64,000 bases of DNA from Pardosa pseudoannulata (GCA_032207245.1 CM063503.1:103134584-103198583); one strand, 5' to 3'. Numbered from the stretch's first letter, positions 48,548 to 61,970 are shown. Notes: generated by a model not told the origin, from the letters alone. Program-made: numbers and translations.

Positions 48548-48885
48548 TGTTAGGTCTAAAAAAGGGGTAGTTAGAAATTATGCGAGTTATAAACGATTTA
48601 AAAAAGGGAACTGTTTTATAATAATAAAATAAATGAAAAAGACCCACGCTCGCGTACGCTTATAGGATAATCCGGTCAGGCAGAAGCATTTTGGAAGATT
48701 TTATGAGTTTGCAAACAGATAAGAGTTAGTTAGCGCGTGGACATGGAGCTGTCCACACCTTTTCCACGCTTAGCTCCGCCACGAAAAATGAAAATGGCGC
48801 AAGTTGCTTTCAAATGGAACTATGATTTAATAAACTTATTATCAAGGAAGACTGTTTTCCATTCGCCTTAACACTCGACATTACA
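48548..48885 (+). mobile_element. Solo LTR, copy B
   Basis: It starts TGTTAGGTCTAAAAAAGGGG and ends CGACATTACA, so TG...CA. It is flanked on both sides by TATA. An internal AATAAA lies near the end, as in the R region of LTRs. It is clearly similar along its length to 45266-45607. No primer-binding site or internal coding region follows, so it is a solo LTR, inserted in the hAT-like element. Confidence 0.75.
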
Positions 48886-49022
48886 TATATATAGGAAGAT
48901 AAAGTTCTTTCCACTGATCCTGTACTAGTAAACGGTAAGTTGCTAGTACGGAGATTTCTCAGAAAGTTGTTCAGAGCTTAACCAAAAATTAATAGGTCGT
49001 TTGAATTCTACTTGTAAAGTTT

Positions 49023-49023
<1 letters not shown>

Positions 49024-49105
<82 letters not shown>
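49024..49105. repeat. (TG)n(TA)n microsatellite inside the hAT-like element
   Basis: About 27 bases of TG followed by about 55 bases of TA. Confidence 0.92.
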
Positions 49106-49109
<4 letters not shown>

Positions 49110-49213
49110 TTTTTTATGTCAGCCATTATTGACTATATTTTGCATACCACCAACCAGCAACTCGAGTATCACCAATGGTAAGCGTACCATAGGTTGGAAA
49201 CGGTAGACTAGAA

Positions 49214-51620
49214 GATAATGTTTTAAGGATTCCAAAAAGTTTTAATTTTTTTAACAAATCGTTGATATTTTTTATAAACTGGATTACTTTTTTAAATGTG
49301 TAATTAAAACATCAAATATATAACTGTAAAATAAATTCAAGATTTTTAAACAAATTAAAAAAAATTACCCAAGTTTTCTCTCTACTTCTTTTTTTAAGTA
49401 GAATAACAAAAACACGCAAATGCACACTTTTAGAATTTTAAGTAGTTAGCAGTGTTGAATTCACATATTTTCTTACGAAGAAATTTTATAACTGTTTTCA
49501 GTGTCATCAGAAATTATTGTTGGTAATAAAAAAAGGAAAAAAAAATCAAATTTTGAATTTGATTTTTGTAAAAGATACACTTTATGCCCCAAATTTAGTC
49601 CCTGAAATACTGCCCTTTTTTATAGGCGTAAAAAAATATTTTTAAAGCATTAATAAATTTTTACAAACATAGTTTGCAATAATGAAGATTTAAAAAAATT
49701 TTTCTCATTTTTTTTCCGAATTTATCAAGTTTATAGAATAAAATTTTGAAAAATTCCTCAGTTTTCCCAGTTTGGCGATATTTTAAATTCCTTAAATTTT
49801 CTAGGATTCTTTTCTGTTGACACCTTATTTGTTAAAATTTCTTTTATAGGAAACCTGCCAACAGAATCTGTACTACAGAAATAATATATTTAGTATTCTA
49901 TTACAGATAAAATGTCACAGCCGGAAGAAAATTTCATTGAGGAACGAAAATTTTGTTATTTAACCGAATCCTGAAGCGCCAGTGCTCAAACAATCATCGA
50001 ACAATTGAATAATGTAAGACTAAACCTGCATTAAAAATGAATAAAAACCATTTTAAAAATTACATTTTATTTAAATAAGATCATGTGTAAACATGTAGGA
50101 TTTCATTCTTCCAATATATAGTTCAGTAGTTTTATTTTTACTTAAAATTTCCGGCTACTGTGTTAGATAATTTTAAAAATTATTTGCAGATCTATTACAA
50201 TTCAGGTGTGATTTACAGAAAATTTCTTGTACTACAGAGATATGCAGACACAAAATACTAAATGGAATTATATTTAATCTAAATAATACTACGCATAATT
50301 TAATTCAACAATACATGCAAAATAATCAGATCGATATCGAAATATTCCTTCAGTTGTTTAAAACTGCTAAAACTCAATTGTTAATATCCATCTATTGAAA
50401 TACTAATATAATATTTTTCAAAGTTTCTTTAAAAATATACAGCAGCGTAACTCATTTTCCTGTTTCTCTGCAGAAACTGTGCCAAAATAATTTTCAAAGT
50501 TTGTAAGTTTTTCTTCTAATTACTATTTTGTGAAAGTAGGTTTCCAGAAAAATGTTAAGACAATTTACTTTAAAATTTTTAACTTTGCTAGAGATACAAA
50601 ATGTGTTGTTAAGTATTGGTGACACTTCATTAGCATCTTTTTATACACTCTTGAACAAAAGTTCTAATACTAAAGATAATTTAAGTATTGATCTCTAAGT
50701 TCAAAACTGGGCTACACTTTTGAAACCATTTGCGCGATAGGGAAAAAAATGAATAATTATCTCTCTAACCTCCGGCTAAAGTATCTGGCAAGCTGAAGAT
50801 TACACGATCCCCATACGAGATATATGAAAGACGAAGTTTTGTCAGAATTCAATAAACAGGGAGCGGGAGGATCATTTTTTTTTCTTTGGCTAAAAGCCAA
50901 CATTCGCCCACAAGCTAGGAGAGCATTGCTACAAAGGATGGTTTTGTCTCCAATCAAGCAAAAGTGAGGAAATTTCCCCAAATCCAAAATGTGTCCTTAA
51001 ATGGATATACATCTCCATGCTTAGCTGACACAGTCGTTAACTCCTGATACTTTAGACAATCGAGTAAAATTTGAAACGGAAGTCGTACATTGATGATGCG
51101 GAGATAAGATTATAGATAGGATGTAGTATACTTTTATTCTTCTTCAGACAGTTCAATCCTTTATTAATTGCGCCAAGACATTCGGTTAACTTAGAGAGGA
51201 TTTAAAAGAAACAAAGATATGTATTATTTGTCCCAATCTCATCACCTTCGAATGGGTAATTATCTCGGACATTACATGCATATCTCATCTAAATACTGTG
51301 CCTTAGTGGCATGCACACTATCTAACTCGCTTTTTGGATGCTTTATATTAGAGTTTAAGCTACGAAACACAACAACGTGACACGAGTCTTTAAATAAATA
51401 TGATTATGAAATGACGATTAATGCTAACCTTATTTTGGACTGTTTTCACTTTATTCAATCTCCATATTATGGTACAATAAAAACCTTGTAATCTTGCATT
51501 AGAATTCAACAAATTTCACAATCGCAACACATGACAGAAGAAAGACTTTTTTCGATAAACACAGATTAAAATAAAATAGTTACCGATTTATCATTCTGGC
51601 TAATTATTAAAAGACTCTAT
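49214..51620. other. No gene recognised
   Basis: AT-rich. A minus-strand frame at about 50757-50987 is less AT-rich, but its peptide matches nothing I know. Confidence 0.45.
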
Positions 51621-51835
51621 TGATGCCGTCCATATTGTATAGCGGTTAGCGTGCCAACAGATGGGCCTGGTTCGATTTCTGAGTAAGGTGTAGATGCAAT
51701 TTTGATAGCCCTCATAGGGAGCGAAGATCAAAGCCAATACGGTGCTCCCATTATGAAGAGGCAAAAAACTTCCAGTATAATATGGAAGAATGCTGATGAA
51801 GATAAGTACCTCCGCATTGGCGAGAAAAAAATTAG
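51621..51835 (+). repeat. tRNA-derived SINE (family 2)
   Basis: The head reads TGCCGTCCATATTGTATAGC then GGTTAGCGTGCC, with an A-box-like TATAGCGGTTA and, about 35 bases later, the B box GGTTCGATTTC (one mismatch to GGTTCGANTCC). A non-tRNA body of about 150 bases follows. The acceptor-stem pairing of a real tRNA is absent. It is unrelated in body to family 1. Confidence 0.6.
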
Positions 51836-52141
51836 ATTCTATTTAAACCTCATTTGTTATTACTTGTGCAAATAGCTTTATTTTTTAAGGGGAAAAAAAG
51901 GAGGGACAGACGGCGACAACGACAAAAAGAGCTCAAAATCTTACGCCAAATAGAAATTGAATTTTTGCAGTATATATTCTACACATACGAGTACAAAAAC
52001 GAAAATAAAGATTAAGTCAAGAGCTTGTTTAATATTACCATATGTTTCCGTTTATCATTATATGTCAAAGGCGAAGTACGATAGATGCATTAAAGGCGAA
52101 AGCTAAATATCTATGTTTCAAAATGCATTTTGTCCACTTAA

Positions 52142-52330
52142 TCTCTACTCTCTATATAAAAGTGAATGTATGTATGCATATATGTTCTTTAAACAAATCT
52201 TGGGTTTGTCGTAGAGTTACGAAATTCTCAACAGGCATTTTTTGACACAACAAAAAGTCATAGTCGATATTAAAACCTCATCTGTACTCCATATGACGAA
52301 TTATATCGTTGCCGATAGCCAAGATATGGC
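52142..52330 (+). mobile_element. Possible Helitron-type 5' end fragment
   Basis: After an A, the sequence TCTCTACTCTCTATATAAAA followed by gtgaatgtatgtatg resembles the pyrimidine-rich TC...CTATATAA starts of arthropod Helitrons. No hairpin-CTRR end was found downstream, so this is at most a truncated copy. Confidence 0.3.
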
Positions 52331-53579
52331 ACTAAAACTCATCAAAAAATCAATAATTCTGAAAAAAAAATTTCAATCAATTTAAAGTTTTTATATTTAT
52401 TTTAACTACTTCTAAATCTAAAGACCATCAAATTGATATATAGCTTATGAAAATCAAGCAAATAATTTAAACGTTATAATTTTTTTTCCAATAGAACGTC
52501 AATACCATTCACTTTTTATAAATGTGATTCTTAACGTTTTCAATGGATCTAAATCATTAGTTTTACTATGTTTACATTTTTATGCCTCTTGTTCTTTAAG
52601 AGTGCTATAACGGAACATAAAAATTTCGATGAAAAATTTTTGTATATCAGGATTCTCATATTGACTGAAATTACAGCTGCTGAAATTTCATGTATTTACT
52701 TAGATTTTCATTTTTTATGATTTTTCAAATTGTTTAATGTCCTTCGACTTCTTTAAAAATTGATAATAGTTTCAGGATAATTCAACAAGAGAATAACAAT
52801 TTATTAAATCCGTAACATATTCCAATAAACTCTACTAATTAAAAAAGCTATTTATTTTTTACTTTAGTCTATAATCTAATAGTGCAACTAAACTATTTTA
52901 TTCTTCCTTAAATTTATTTCATTTTTATACCATTGCTTTCTTTCAATGTTAAATTATTCAAATTCTAATGTCTTCCTATTTTCCGTGTATTTTATGTTTT
53001 TTATTAAAATTTTTTTTATGTGAAAGTGCTTTAATTTGACATAAAATAGTGTGAATGTGTTTTAATTGTTTTAGTTGCGTTTTCCTCCTCTGCGCATAAT
53101 TATAACGCATATTTTTATAATAGTATTAATACCTAAGCCACTTGGTAATAAATTAAAATTTATTTTCTACATGTTTATTGCAAATACAGTATATGTTTTC
53201 AATTTGATTGTCATTACAATCTTTATATTGATGTAATAGTAATGGGTAACTACTAATGAACTACATAATATAATTCTTTATTTACTTATTTATTTATTGT
53301 TATTTTACTTTGTCAATTCACATTAAAATATACATAAACAGCAAAATTTGAAAATGCAATAAGTGTATTCAGAAAGTTTGATGACTATGGTAACTCAAAA
53401 ATTATTTTGAATAAAACCAATATAGAATTGTAATAACTAAATCTGGATTGTAATAATGTTGTGTCTGCATTTTTACCCTGCCAATGGTGTATGAACCCTG
53501 TGAATTGAATTTTTTTCTTATTTTGTTATAATAGCATGTAGATTTACATTATAATATACATAAACATTAAAAAAAAAAC

Positions 53580-53880
53580 CTCGGAGGCACTTGTCCATTA
53601 AGTATTCACCCATACAACGCCGCAGTATTACAAATATAGGCGGGCAACATTACTTTCTAAGGACAACACAAAGTGGGTCCTCTTAATTTAGAAGCAGTGC
53701 AAGCCTTAAGATTAAGTAACTTGGAGTACTTTGCGACCACGAACCTACTTTACGTGCCCCAGTCGTCGTTAATGAACACGGCGAATATTTGGCCGGCTCG
53801 AGTCTCGATCCCGCCACCCACCGGTTACGACAACCCAGCCTTTCTCGATTGAGATACCGAGACTCTTTGAAAAATAAATA
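53580..53880. repeat. Unclassified less AT-rich block, likely interspersed repeat
   Basis: It lies between an A run (about 53569) and an A-rich AAT-type tail (ataaataatagtaataatt). Composition jumps to roughly balanced GC with motifs such as GCCGGCTCGAGTCTCGATCC and CCCGCCACCCACCGGTTACG. The A-rich tail on the right suggests a retroposed copy in + orientation. No coding frame is open through it. Confidence 0.4.
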
Positions 53881-55840
53881 ATAGTAATAATTACAATAAT
53901 AATGTATTGCTCAAAATTTTCCCTAAACACACAAACTCAAGCATGATGCGGCCCGATATCTATTTTCATGTGGACAGAACTGTTACATTATACGAATTAT
54001 TAATTTTCATTTTTCATTTTCAAGATTTTTACAGGTGAGCATTGGTATTCATAACCACTAACGTCTGCGGCATCTAGCCTTACTTTTGCCATAGATATTC
54101 GAAGCAGTTCAGAATTGGTTTAAGTAGTAGATTCGGTATAATTATTCCTCCAGAAGAAAAATATCGATCACCACTATCAGTTAAATAACCGAAGCTGTGA
54201 TAAATAGCCTTTCTTGTATGGAAAATAAATTGTAATAAAAATATAATCAATGAACTATTTTATGGATGAATAATGACCCACAGAAGAAAGCAATTGTCAG
54301 AATTTCAACAACCAACGTAAAAACTGTAAATTCTATTAAAAAAAAAAAGGTTTAAACGACAAAACGAAATATATGTAATAAAAATACTCTTAACCGAAAA
54401 CGAGTTGCCTTTTATTTATCAAGTGATAAATAGAAATTGGTGTATTTCAAGAAACTTATTTATGCCTTCAAAAAATTACTATAAAAAAAAAGAGAATCTA
54501 AACATAAGAAAACTTGAGACTATCACAAGAGCACAAATACAATAGAATCGAAAGTAGAAACGTCAATGAGCTGTAATTTCCTCACTATTCAGAAAAAGGT
54601 TTCAACATTCGTGATTAGAATAAATTAAAAAAAATCTTAGGTTCCCCTTAAATGAAAAAAAAGGTTAGAATTTGAAGCTCTTTAAGTAGATTGTTATGAA
54701 GTCTTTATGGAAGAAATGAAAAAATTAACCGTTCATAATATATGTATATTTAAAAAAATATTTAAGTGGTAGGGAGAAAATATTGAAAAGCGTATATACA
54801 TAAAAACGAATTAGTGCGTAAGCAGAAATAGAGTAATAGATATATCGAGGACGCATACTCCGTTTCTTTCTCTAATTACTTTTTAATAGACGAGATAGGA
54901 AAAAAACAGGCTTTTCAATAAATGTTTTCTAATCTCGCAAATAAGCCATTCAATGAAGAAAAAAATGCAAAATTATAGAGGATGGGGAAAATAACTTCGT
55001 GAAGGATAGCACGAATTTTACTCAGCTTGGTACGTTTTGGGTGTATTTTAAATTTAAACTATCTACGTTTAAACGGGATTTTACACTCTTAAAACTAGTG
55101 AGATCATAGTGCAGCAGAATAGCATGCTGATTTCTAAAAGATCTTGAGTTTTTAACATTTATCTAAATTATACTCTTTCTAGTTTGTGAACGAAATGGAT
55201 TTTTCATTTTATATTATTGATAACTGGCCAACTGAAAATCATAGCTACACGAATATATGAATTTCGGGCATGTAAGTAGTCAGAGATCTTTTAAGGTTTA
55301 AAAAAATGGCAAATGATGTGGGAAAAGGGACTAAAAATGAGACATGAAGTGCAAAAAATTGACTAAAAAATGACAAAAATATCTTACTTAAACAAAGATT
55401 TTAAAATTGTGTTAATGAAAAATGACCTATGTTAGTAACTCCCAAACTTTTTCCAAGCCTTTTTTTTTTTTTTTTTTTCACAGCGGTATACCTAAAATTA
55501 TGTCTAATCGTAAGATAAAAATAACACTCGTGTACCTGTATTATCATGCATTTATTTTTCCCCCTTCCTTAACGATAAATTAACAACTATTGTGATGGAT
55601 GGAAGCTTGCAATTCGCTGTATATTTTCTCCAAACGTTGAATCTTACTGAGTACTGAAACTGCCCTTTCCTTTTCCATGTTTATTTACATCGATTCTTGC
55701 TCTTTATTTTACTCACATTTTGTAGTTTCTAAGAACGCAATTATGCTTCTTATGGTAGTTTGATAACTTTATAATATTTTAACAAAAAAAAAAAAAAAAA
55801 AAAAAACTATTTTTTCCTCCAAACTAGTTTCAGAGAACCA
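53881..55840. other. No gene recognised
   Basis: AT-rich. T run at 55460-55478 and A run at 55783-55806 only. Confidence 0.5.
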
Positions 55841-56008
55841 GGTTTATTGTTTGGATTTGGAGAACTACGGTCTACTGTTTTGCTACTCGAGGGATAATGA
55901 AACTGGTACCTACTGCTTAAAGCCGATTTCAAATTGCTACGGATATTCATAAAAGCAGCGGACTTTGAACCCGCGAATCTAGTACCGAGATCATAGGTTC
56001 ATAATGGG
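55841..56008 (-). repeat. tRNA-derived SINE (family 1), copy 4
   Basis: It contains ACTACGGTCTACTGTTTTGC, ACCTACTGCTTAAAGCCGAT and a diverged head with CGCGGGTTCAAAGTCC on the minus strand. An A run (55783-55806) lies about 35 bases to its left. Confidence 0.7.
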
Positions 56009-58385
56009 GTTGGCACCGTCCAGCCCTTTCTAGAAGCCGAAGCCTTCCATGGAGGCGGTATCGGGTCAGAGGCAAATGAGGGCGATAAGACAGTCAAGGG
56101 GGGGGGGTCAGCAAGTAGGCATAGTATCTAGTAAAATATGCATACCTATAAAAAATAATCAATAAATCACTTTAATAATGTATATTTACCTTTATATAGG
56201 TAATATCTTATTTCAATTATATATTTGGTGAATTTTACCACGAGCCGCCATTTGGCCACCTCTAGGCATTATACAGATATTTTAACTGCAATCCCTTCAT
56301 CGTAATTGGCTGAACGAGGGCTCAGGGCAGTTAATAGTAGACTGCCTAAAACCATAAACATTGCTGAACGGGGACATTTACAAATGATGTTCACGAAATT
56401 GGAACCTGGCATTAAAAAAATTGTTAAAACTCTACCACCCACTACCATCTAATTATTTTTTTTTATCTACTAAATTTATACTTATTTTCAAGTTTATAAA
56501 AAAAGTTTTACAACATTTGGTGGCCGCTTTAGATAATATCTACTTTGGAATTCTTAACAGAGAGATGGGAAAATAAAATAGATAGAGATAATATGCAATA
56601 ATATTTTGATCTTTGGTATAATTAACTATTATGGAAGACGTTCAAATATTCTTGTAAAGGGAGCGGTAGTACATAAAAGCTTGGGAACCTCTTATATCTG
56701 AAAAAAATAATTTCTGTTATCTATAGTTTATTCCTATTTTCACGATCATTTTGATTTTATACAAGGTGAAATAAAAATCAAACCTTATCAAAAATTCTAC
56801 ACATTTACTACATTTTAGCATATTACATTGTTTTTTTATTATTATTTATTTATTTTTTTTTTTTTTTGTGTGTGTGTGTGTTCAGTTAGGCTAAATATCA
56901 TGTTTTTCCCAGGATTACTAAAGTGTACACTTTACGATTCACTGGTGTATTTAAGAAGATTTTGCAATATTTTGCGATACCCTCTATGAACACGTCACGG
57001 CTTTTTCGGATGCCATAGAACACATTCAGGAAAAACCTTAAATTATGTTGATTTTTATTATACTTAATACATTTATTACAAAACATTAAAAGTCCTTAAT
57101 CTGAAAAAAATTAAGTGATCATTAGGTAAAATCTGGCACACATACAATTTTGGGGTCTGACAAACAAATATTGGGCCGATTGTCTAAGAAATGGGACTTT
57201 TAGGTTCTATTTTCAGTATTAAGTCATATACGTAAAATATTGAGAAGAGAAGGAATGCCGTGAAAAATTAAAATTTTTTGTATCATAGATAAAATTAAGT
57301 GTGATTTGTGGATAAAATATTCCACGATCTTCATACATAAATCACTGGTTACACATTTTTCCACATAATTAACATGATAAGAGTAATATGAGAATATGTA
57401 AGCTTCACGGCATGGAATGAACTACTAACATGATACAATAATGCATTCTCTATTTGAACACAATTTTACAGATGCATCTTCATAAGACGGTCATAAAATA
57501 GAGCCCCCATTGTCGAAGCATTGTGTGTTATACTCGCGCAAAATTATTGATGTTCCTGTTGCCACGGGGATAAGAATAGTGCATTGTTCAAAATCACAGC
57601 GTAGTACTGAAGACATGTTTCTTCATTCTCCCTTTAAGCGATCTTAAAAATAAAAACAGACATAAAGCCATATACTGTGTCAAGAAAATTACAAAAAAAT
57701 AAATAAATAAATAAAATAAAACATTTTCTCAACACCTACGATAAATATTTCATTATAAGAAAAGGTTTCTTCCCAAACATTTTTATGGTTTCGATCGACG
57801 ATCGAAATTTCCAGAAAGATTACAAAGAACAAGTTACGAAACTACTTCAAACTTTTAGCGCAAGCTTATAAATTTTATTCATATAAAAATCGACAGTTCA
57901 ATGCTTTGGCATATATAAATATAGATTATACAAAAATAGTGTTTTCACGATTTATTATTATTATTATTGGCCACGCAACTACGTGAAATTAAAATGTTTA
58001 CAAAGTTTTAATTAGGATGAGCTAAAAATTTACAAAAACTTACAAAAGATATCGATTTCATTAAATTTTTTTCACTTTAATTTCAAGTTGATAAGTCTTG
58101 AAATTTACTTAATTACAAAAATCTAAATGATTGAAGTAAATTTTTACGATAATTAGAACTATTAATACCATGAAAACATCTTACATCCCGATAAGCTAAT
58201 TGGAAATATTAAAACTTCACAGAAAGAAATCAAATTGCACAAACCTAGATAAGTAGTAGGAATTTAATCAGTTGCTTCAAAAGAACAATTTCTATGTCTA
58301 ATATTACACTGAGTAAAATTTAAAATAATAATTCATAATAAAAATACCTGTTGAATGCTCGGTAAAATGTATATATTTCCTAAAC
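56009..58385. other. No gene recognised
   Basis: AT-rich. A less AT-rich part at about 56010-56400 includes a run of nine G (56098-56106). T-rich then TG simple sequence lies at 56852-56880. Confidence 0.5.
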
Positions 58386-58664
58386 TGATAGTTCTCAACC
58401 GTTTTCCGTCGCGGCGCCCAGTTTGAGAACCGTGGAGGAGATCAGTTGCAACTCGTAATAAATAGACATTTTTTAGCACGTAACGACAGCGGAGCAGTGG
58501 AGGAAAAATAACGTAAATATTTTAAGTATCTTCATGTCTTCTTTAGCGGACATGATATCATGCAGACATGAGACTAATATTTTATTATTCTTATTACTCG
58601 TGACAGTTTTGGCATACGCTCTGTGCATCCCACGGTAACAAGACACTCATTTTGAGAACTGTAG
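58386..58664. mobile_element. hAT-like MITE, about 280 bp
   Basis: The left end is TGATAGTTCTCAACCGTTTT and the right end is ATTTTGAGAACTGTAG, an inverted pair of the CAGTGGTTCTCAACC / GGTTGAGAACCACTG kind seen in hAT-derived MITEs. The interior holds a GCGGCGCCC motif typical of these repeats. The flanking octamers tcctaaac and tattagac match at 5 of 8, so the target duplication is decayed. Confidence 0.55.
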
Positions 58665-61600
58665 TATTAGACAACTGAATGTCTTAAAGTCAGTAATGAA
58701 ATATTTAATATACAACGGTAGATATTAAACATACACAACCGTAATTGAAACAACGAATTCAAAATACAACAAGACATCTTTTCGCAAACAATATTAAATA
58801 ATTAGCATTGACAATTAAAAATATGCAACTTACACGAATTAACTATAATTAAAATGTGACAAAGGTTAGCAATTTAGAAATTATCATAAAAGGATGTATT
58901 AAAGGTAGCGTATGTTAAATCAAAGACGTGAACTTGAGCAACAGATATAAAATCAATGAATAGCTACAAATAACGAATAATTTTTGTTTCATCAAGGAGA
59001 AAATAAAATAAATCTGATCTCACACATATAAGCACAGATATTTAACAAAGCAATAACGCGTACGACAGTTCGCCTTAGATGGTGAAAGGTATGTGAGTAT
59101 ACCTCACATTGTGGATGCATACGGAAGATTTATTTTTTCTTATAGTCCCATGATGTAATAACTTAAAAGTTCTTCCGATACAATACATTTTCCCCTTTAT
59201 TAACTGCATTTTTCTGTATAGCACACAACAAAAATTATGATTTCAGAAATGTAGGGAAAATGCTTCTTCAGAGAACAAAAGTAATGATTCAAAAAGGAAT
59301 ATCAAGTAAACAAAGGAGAAAATATTTTTATACAGTACATTCAAATTTGCAAATATTGGATTATAATTATATACAAAATAGATTCAGGGATTTTGATAGA
59401 AACAAGTATTATTTAATCACAATGTTATACTCATTCGAGCATTAGAGGTTAAAATTTAGTCAGTAAATTTAGAAAAACCACTACAATTCCTCTTATAATA
59501 AATTTAATATATTCCAAGTTTCTAACTTCTAAGTTCTTATCCGCGGGTATTCACTTGGCAGTATTTAAAAGATTTTAATCTTTAAATTAAATTTTGGGTT
59601 TAAAATATCTTCGTTGAGAAAATAAGTTAGATATTTGAACCTTCAAATACATGCATAATTAAAGTATGTAACAAAACATAAACATAATTTTGGGAGCATT
59701 TTTTAAAAGTAAAAAAATTGAGGAGTCAGAGGGTTAAATAAAGAAAAAATTTATGATTGACAAAACTTTCTACTGGAGCACTTTATTGTGACTTGTTCTA
59801 ATAAAATCATACAGTACTCGCTCAGATAATGCCCGAAACCTTTAAAACTACTTATTAGATCAACCTCAAAGACATAATATTATTAAAAGATTATAAAGAA
59901 TAATATTTTCAAATTATCTACAAAAAATTACAGCTTTAATATAAATTAAAAAAAACATCAAAGTGCTAAAAATGTACTACTTAATAGTTTAAACAAATGT
60001 CAATGAACTTCTGACTTTTAACCTCACACTTCTAATTTAAGATAATATTTCTGCAACAAATAAATGAGGGGGAAATTATATTACGGAAAATCTGATATAA
60101 AAATACACAGTATCCCAAATTGAAATATTCTTTTTATAATGATGAAGGTATTGATTTGGCCTCAGTGAAAAAGTCGCGAAATTTAATAAACTGGTAAGCT
60201 TTAATTCTTTATCATCTGAAAAGCGACAGTTTATTTTTTATCTGTACGAATTTGTTATCATTAGTTCAATGTGAAAAAAAGAAATTTATATATATGAGAG
60301 ATGTAAACAGCATCATTCCTTCGACGCAGTAAACGCTCCACTACACATAAAAAAATACGATAAAAATCTGAAGATTTCATCTGATAAGATGAAGAGATCT
60401 TACATAAACATCATTTACAAACATTTAATTCAAAGACAGGGCCGTTAAAAATGCTTTGGGAAATGTTTGAATTCAACAGAGAGAGAGGGAAGAATATTAA
60501 AAGAATAAAATTAGATCCAGATGCTGAATGACGGACAAAAGTAGTGATCATATTTATAAGTGTTTATGGACTTCAAGTAAACAAATTACTACAAGTAAAA
60601 CATAATTACTCATAAAGATGAACGCAAAGATTTCCCTGAATAAAAATATAACAAAGCTTTAAAGGAAAGGAAAACAATTTTTTATATATAGCTAAAACTT
60701 AAATGGATGACATTTTTTTAGAAGCTGAAAGAAAAATCAGAATACTTTTTTAATTATTTTAAAGAACAAATAAAAATTACAATTAAAATGTAAATTTACA
60801 TTTTATATATAATATACGTAATAAAAAACCTAAATATAAATTTCAACTGCTCTAATACCATTTTGGAACAAGATTTGTCCATATAGAAATACCATTCCTG
60901 CAAAACATAAACCAATTCATCTATTCATGCTTCTTTTTTCGAATAATTAAAATATGCAAATTATTACGTTCTGGACAATTGTGTGTTTTAAGAATGGATT
61001 GTAAGAGACTTTAGCACTACTTTGACATACTACTTTTTTTCGGGGATACATATTATACTACATTGATGAATAAAATATTATGACCCAAATTCGACTTTAT
61101 ATAATAGAGCTTTACAATTCAGTAGTTTCCAGTTACAATACAGAAAATTTAACAGCAGCCCAACACTATTTAAATAAATTATTATAAGTAAAATACGTCT
61201 AATAACTCTACACCAAAGTCAATTTTGTTACCGATATATTAACATATTTCAAGTTAGCTAATTAATGTTGCCACGAATTTCAGATGTTGCACTATTATTT
61301 ATCAATTTTGTAACTGAAACACACGTTATAAAAAAAATTTAAGTATCTCTGCTACAATTTTATTTAACACAATCAATAAATTTTAATGATAAAATATTTA
61401 TAACTATGTCTGGAATAACATTTTTAAAATGTCTTGAAATTAAAAGCAGAAATGGTGTAACACAAGGAAAAGGCTATCAAGTTGTTGATAACAGTGTTAG
61501 AAAAGCTTTGAAAATAGTTGAAAGAAAGTACGGATAAACGAATTGAAGTGGTGTGTGACTTGTCTATATAACTATTTGAATCGGAAAACAGTTTATTAAA

Positions 61601-61699
61601 CTACTTCGATTATTGTGCATCACAAATAAAACAGAAAATATATATTTCCCTTTAAGTATTTTGTAGCCCTCTTTAACATTGACTAAATTTTTTTTTCAT
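58665..61699. other. No gene recognised
   Basis: Uniformly AT-rich, with only short chance frames. Nothing supported. Confidence 0.5.
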
Positions 61700-61970
61700 T
61701 GTCATACAATATACGAGATGATGATAATTGGCATCCGGATTCTAACACCATATCCGATTAAAATAGCACTTCCCAGTTGGGTGAGATTCGATAGTTGAAG
61801 ATTCAGCCGCTTGATTTGACCTCGTCCCACAAATGATCAATAGGGTTCATATCTGGAGATTATGGGGTCAACTAAAACAAAGTAAAATTTCCTTTTTGCT
61901 CCTAAAACCAATCTTGGACATCAAGCAATCTTGGAAACGAATCTAAGATCTTCGCATTCCATTTATATGC
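61700..61970 (-). pseudogene. Tc1-like transposase 3' fragment
   Basis: On the minus strand, around 61816-61872, the translation reads LTP*SPDMNPIDHLWDEVK, the SPDxNPIEHLWDxxK motif of Tc1-type transposases, including the usual Asp of SPDxNP. A stop lies just upstream. No matching terminal repeats were seen. It differs from the 26.2-27.7 kb copy, so it is a second lineage. Confidence 0.65.

Larger units (their letters stand above)
48266..49205. mobile_element. hAT-like non-autonomous element, host of a solo LTR
   Basis: The left end is CAGCGTTTCCCAACCTTTTT and the right end is GGTTGGAAACGGTA, an imperfect terminal inverted repeat. It is flanked by an 8-bp near-duplicate: GACTAGAG (48258-48265) and GACTAGAA (49206-49213). 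The CAG...CCCAACC start and 8-bp target duplication are typical of hAT elements. It also carries 'gtaccac/ggtac' subterminal motifs near both ends. The 48548-48885 LTR and TG/TA microsatellites are nested inside. No transposase is encoded. Confidence 0.8.

Noticed and set aside
45266..48885. Reading the two LTR copies as the ends of one retrotransposon
   Set aside because: No primer-binding site follows copy A and no gag/pol sequence lies between. Copy B sits inside an hAT-like element with its own TATA flanks.
51621..51700. A functional tRNA gene
   Set aside because: The A and B boxes are present, but I see no matching acceptor stem, and a longer non-tRNA body follows, so it is a SINE head.
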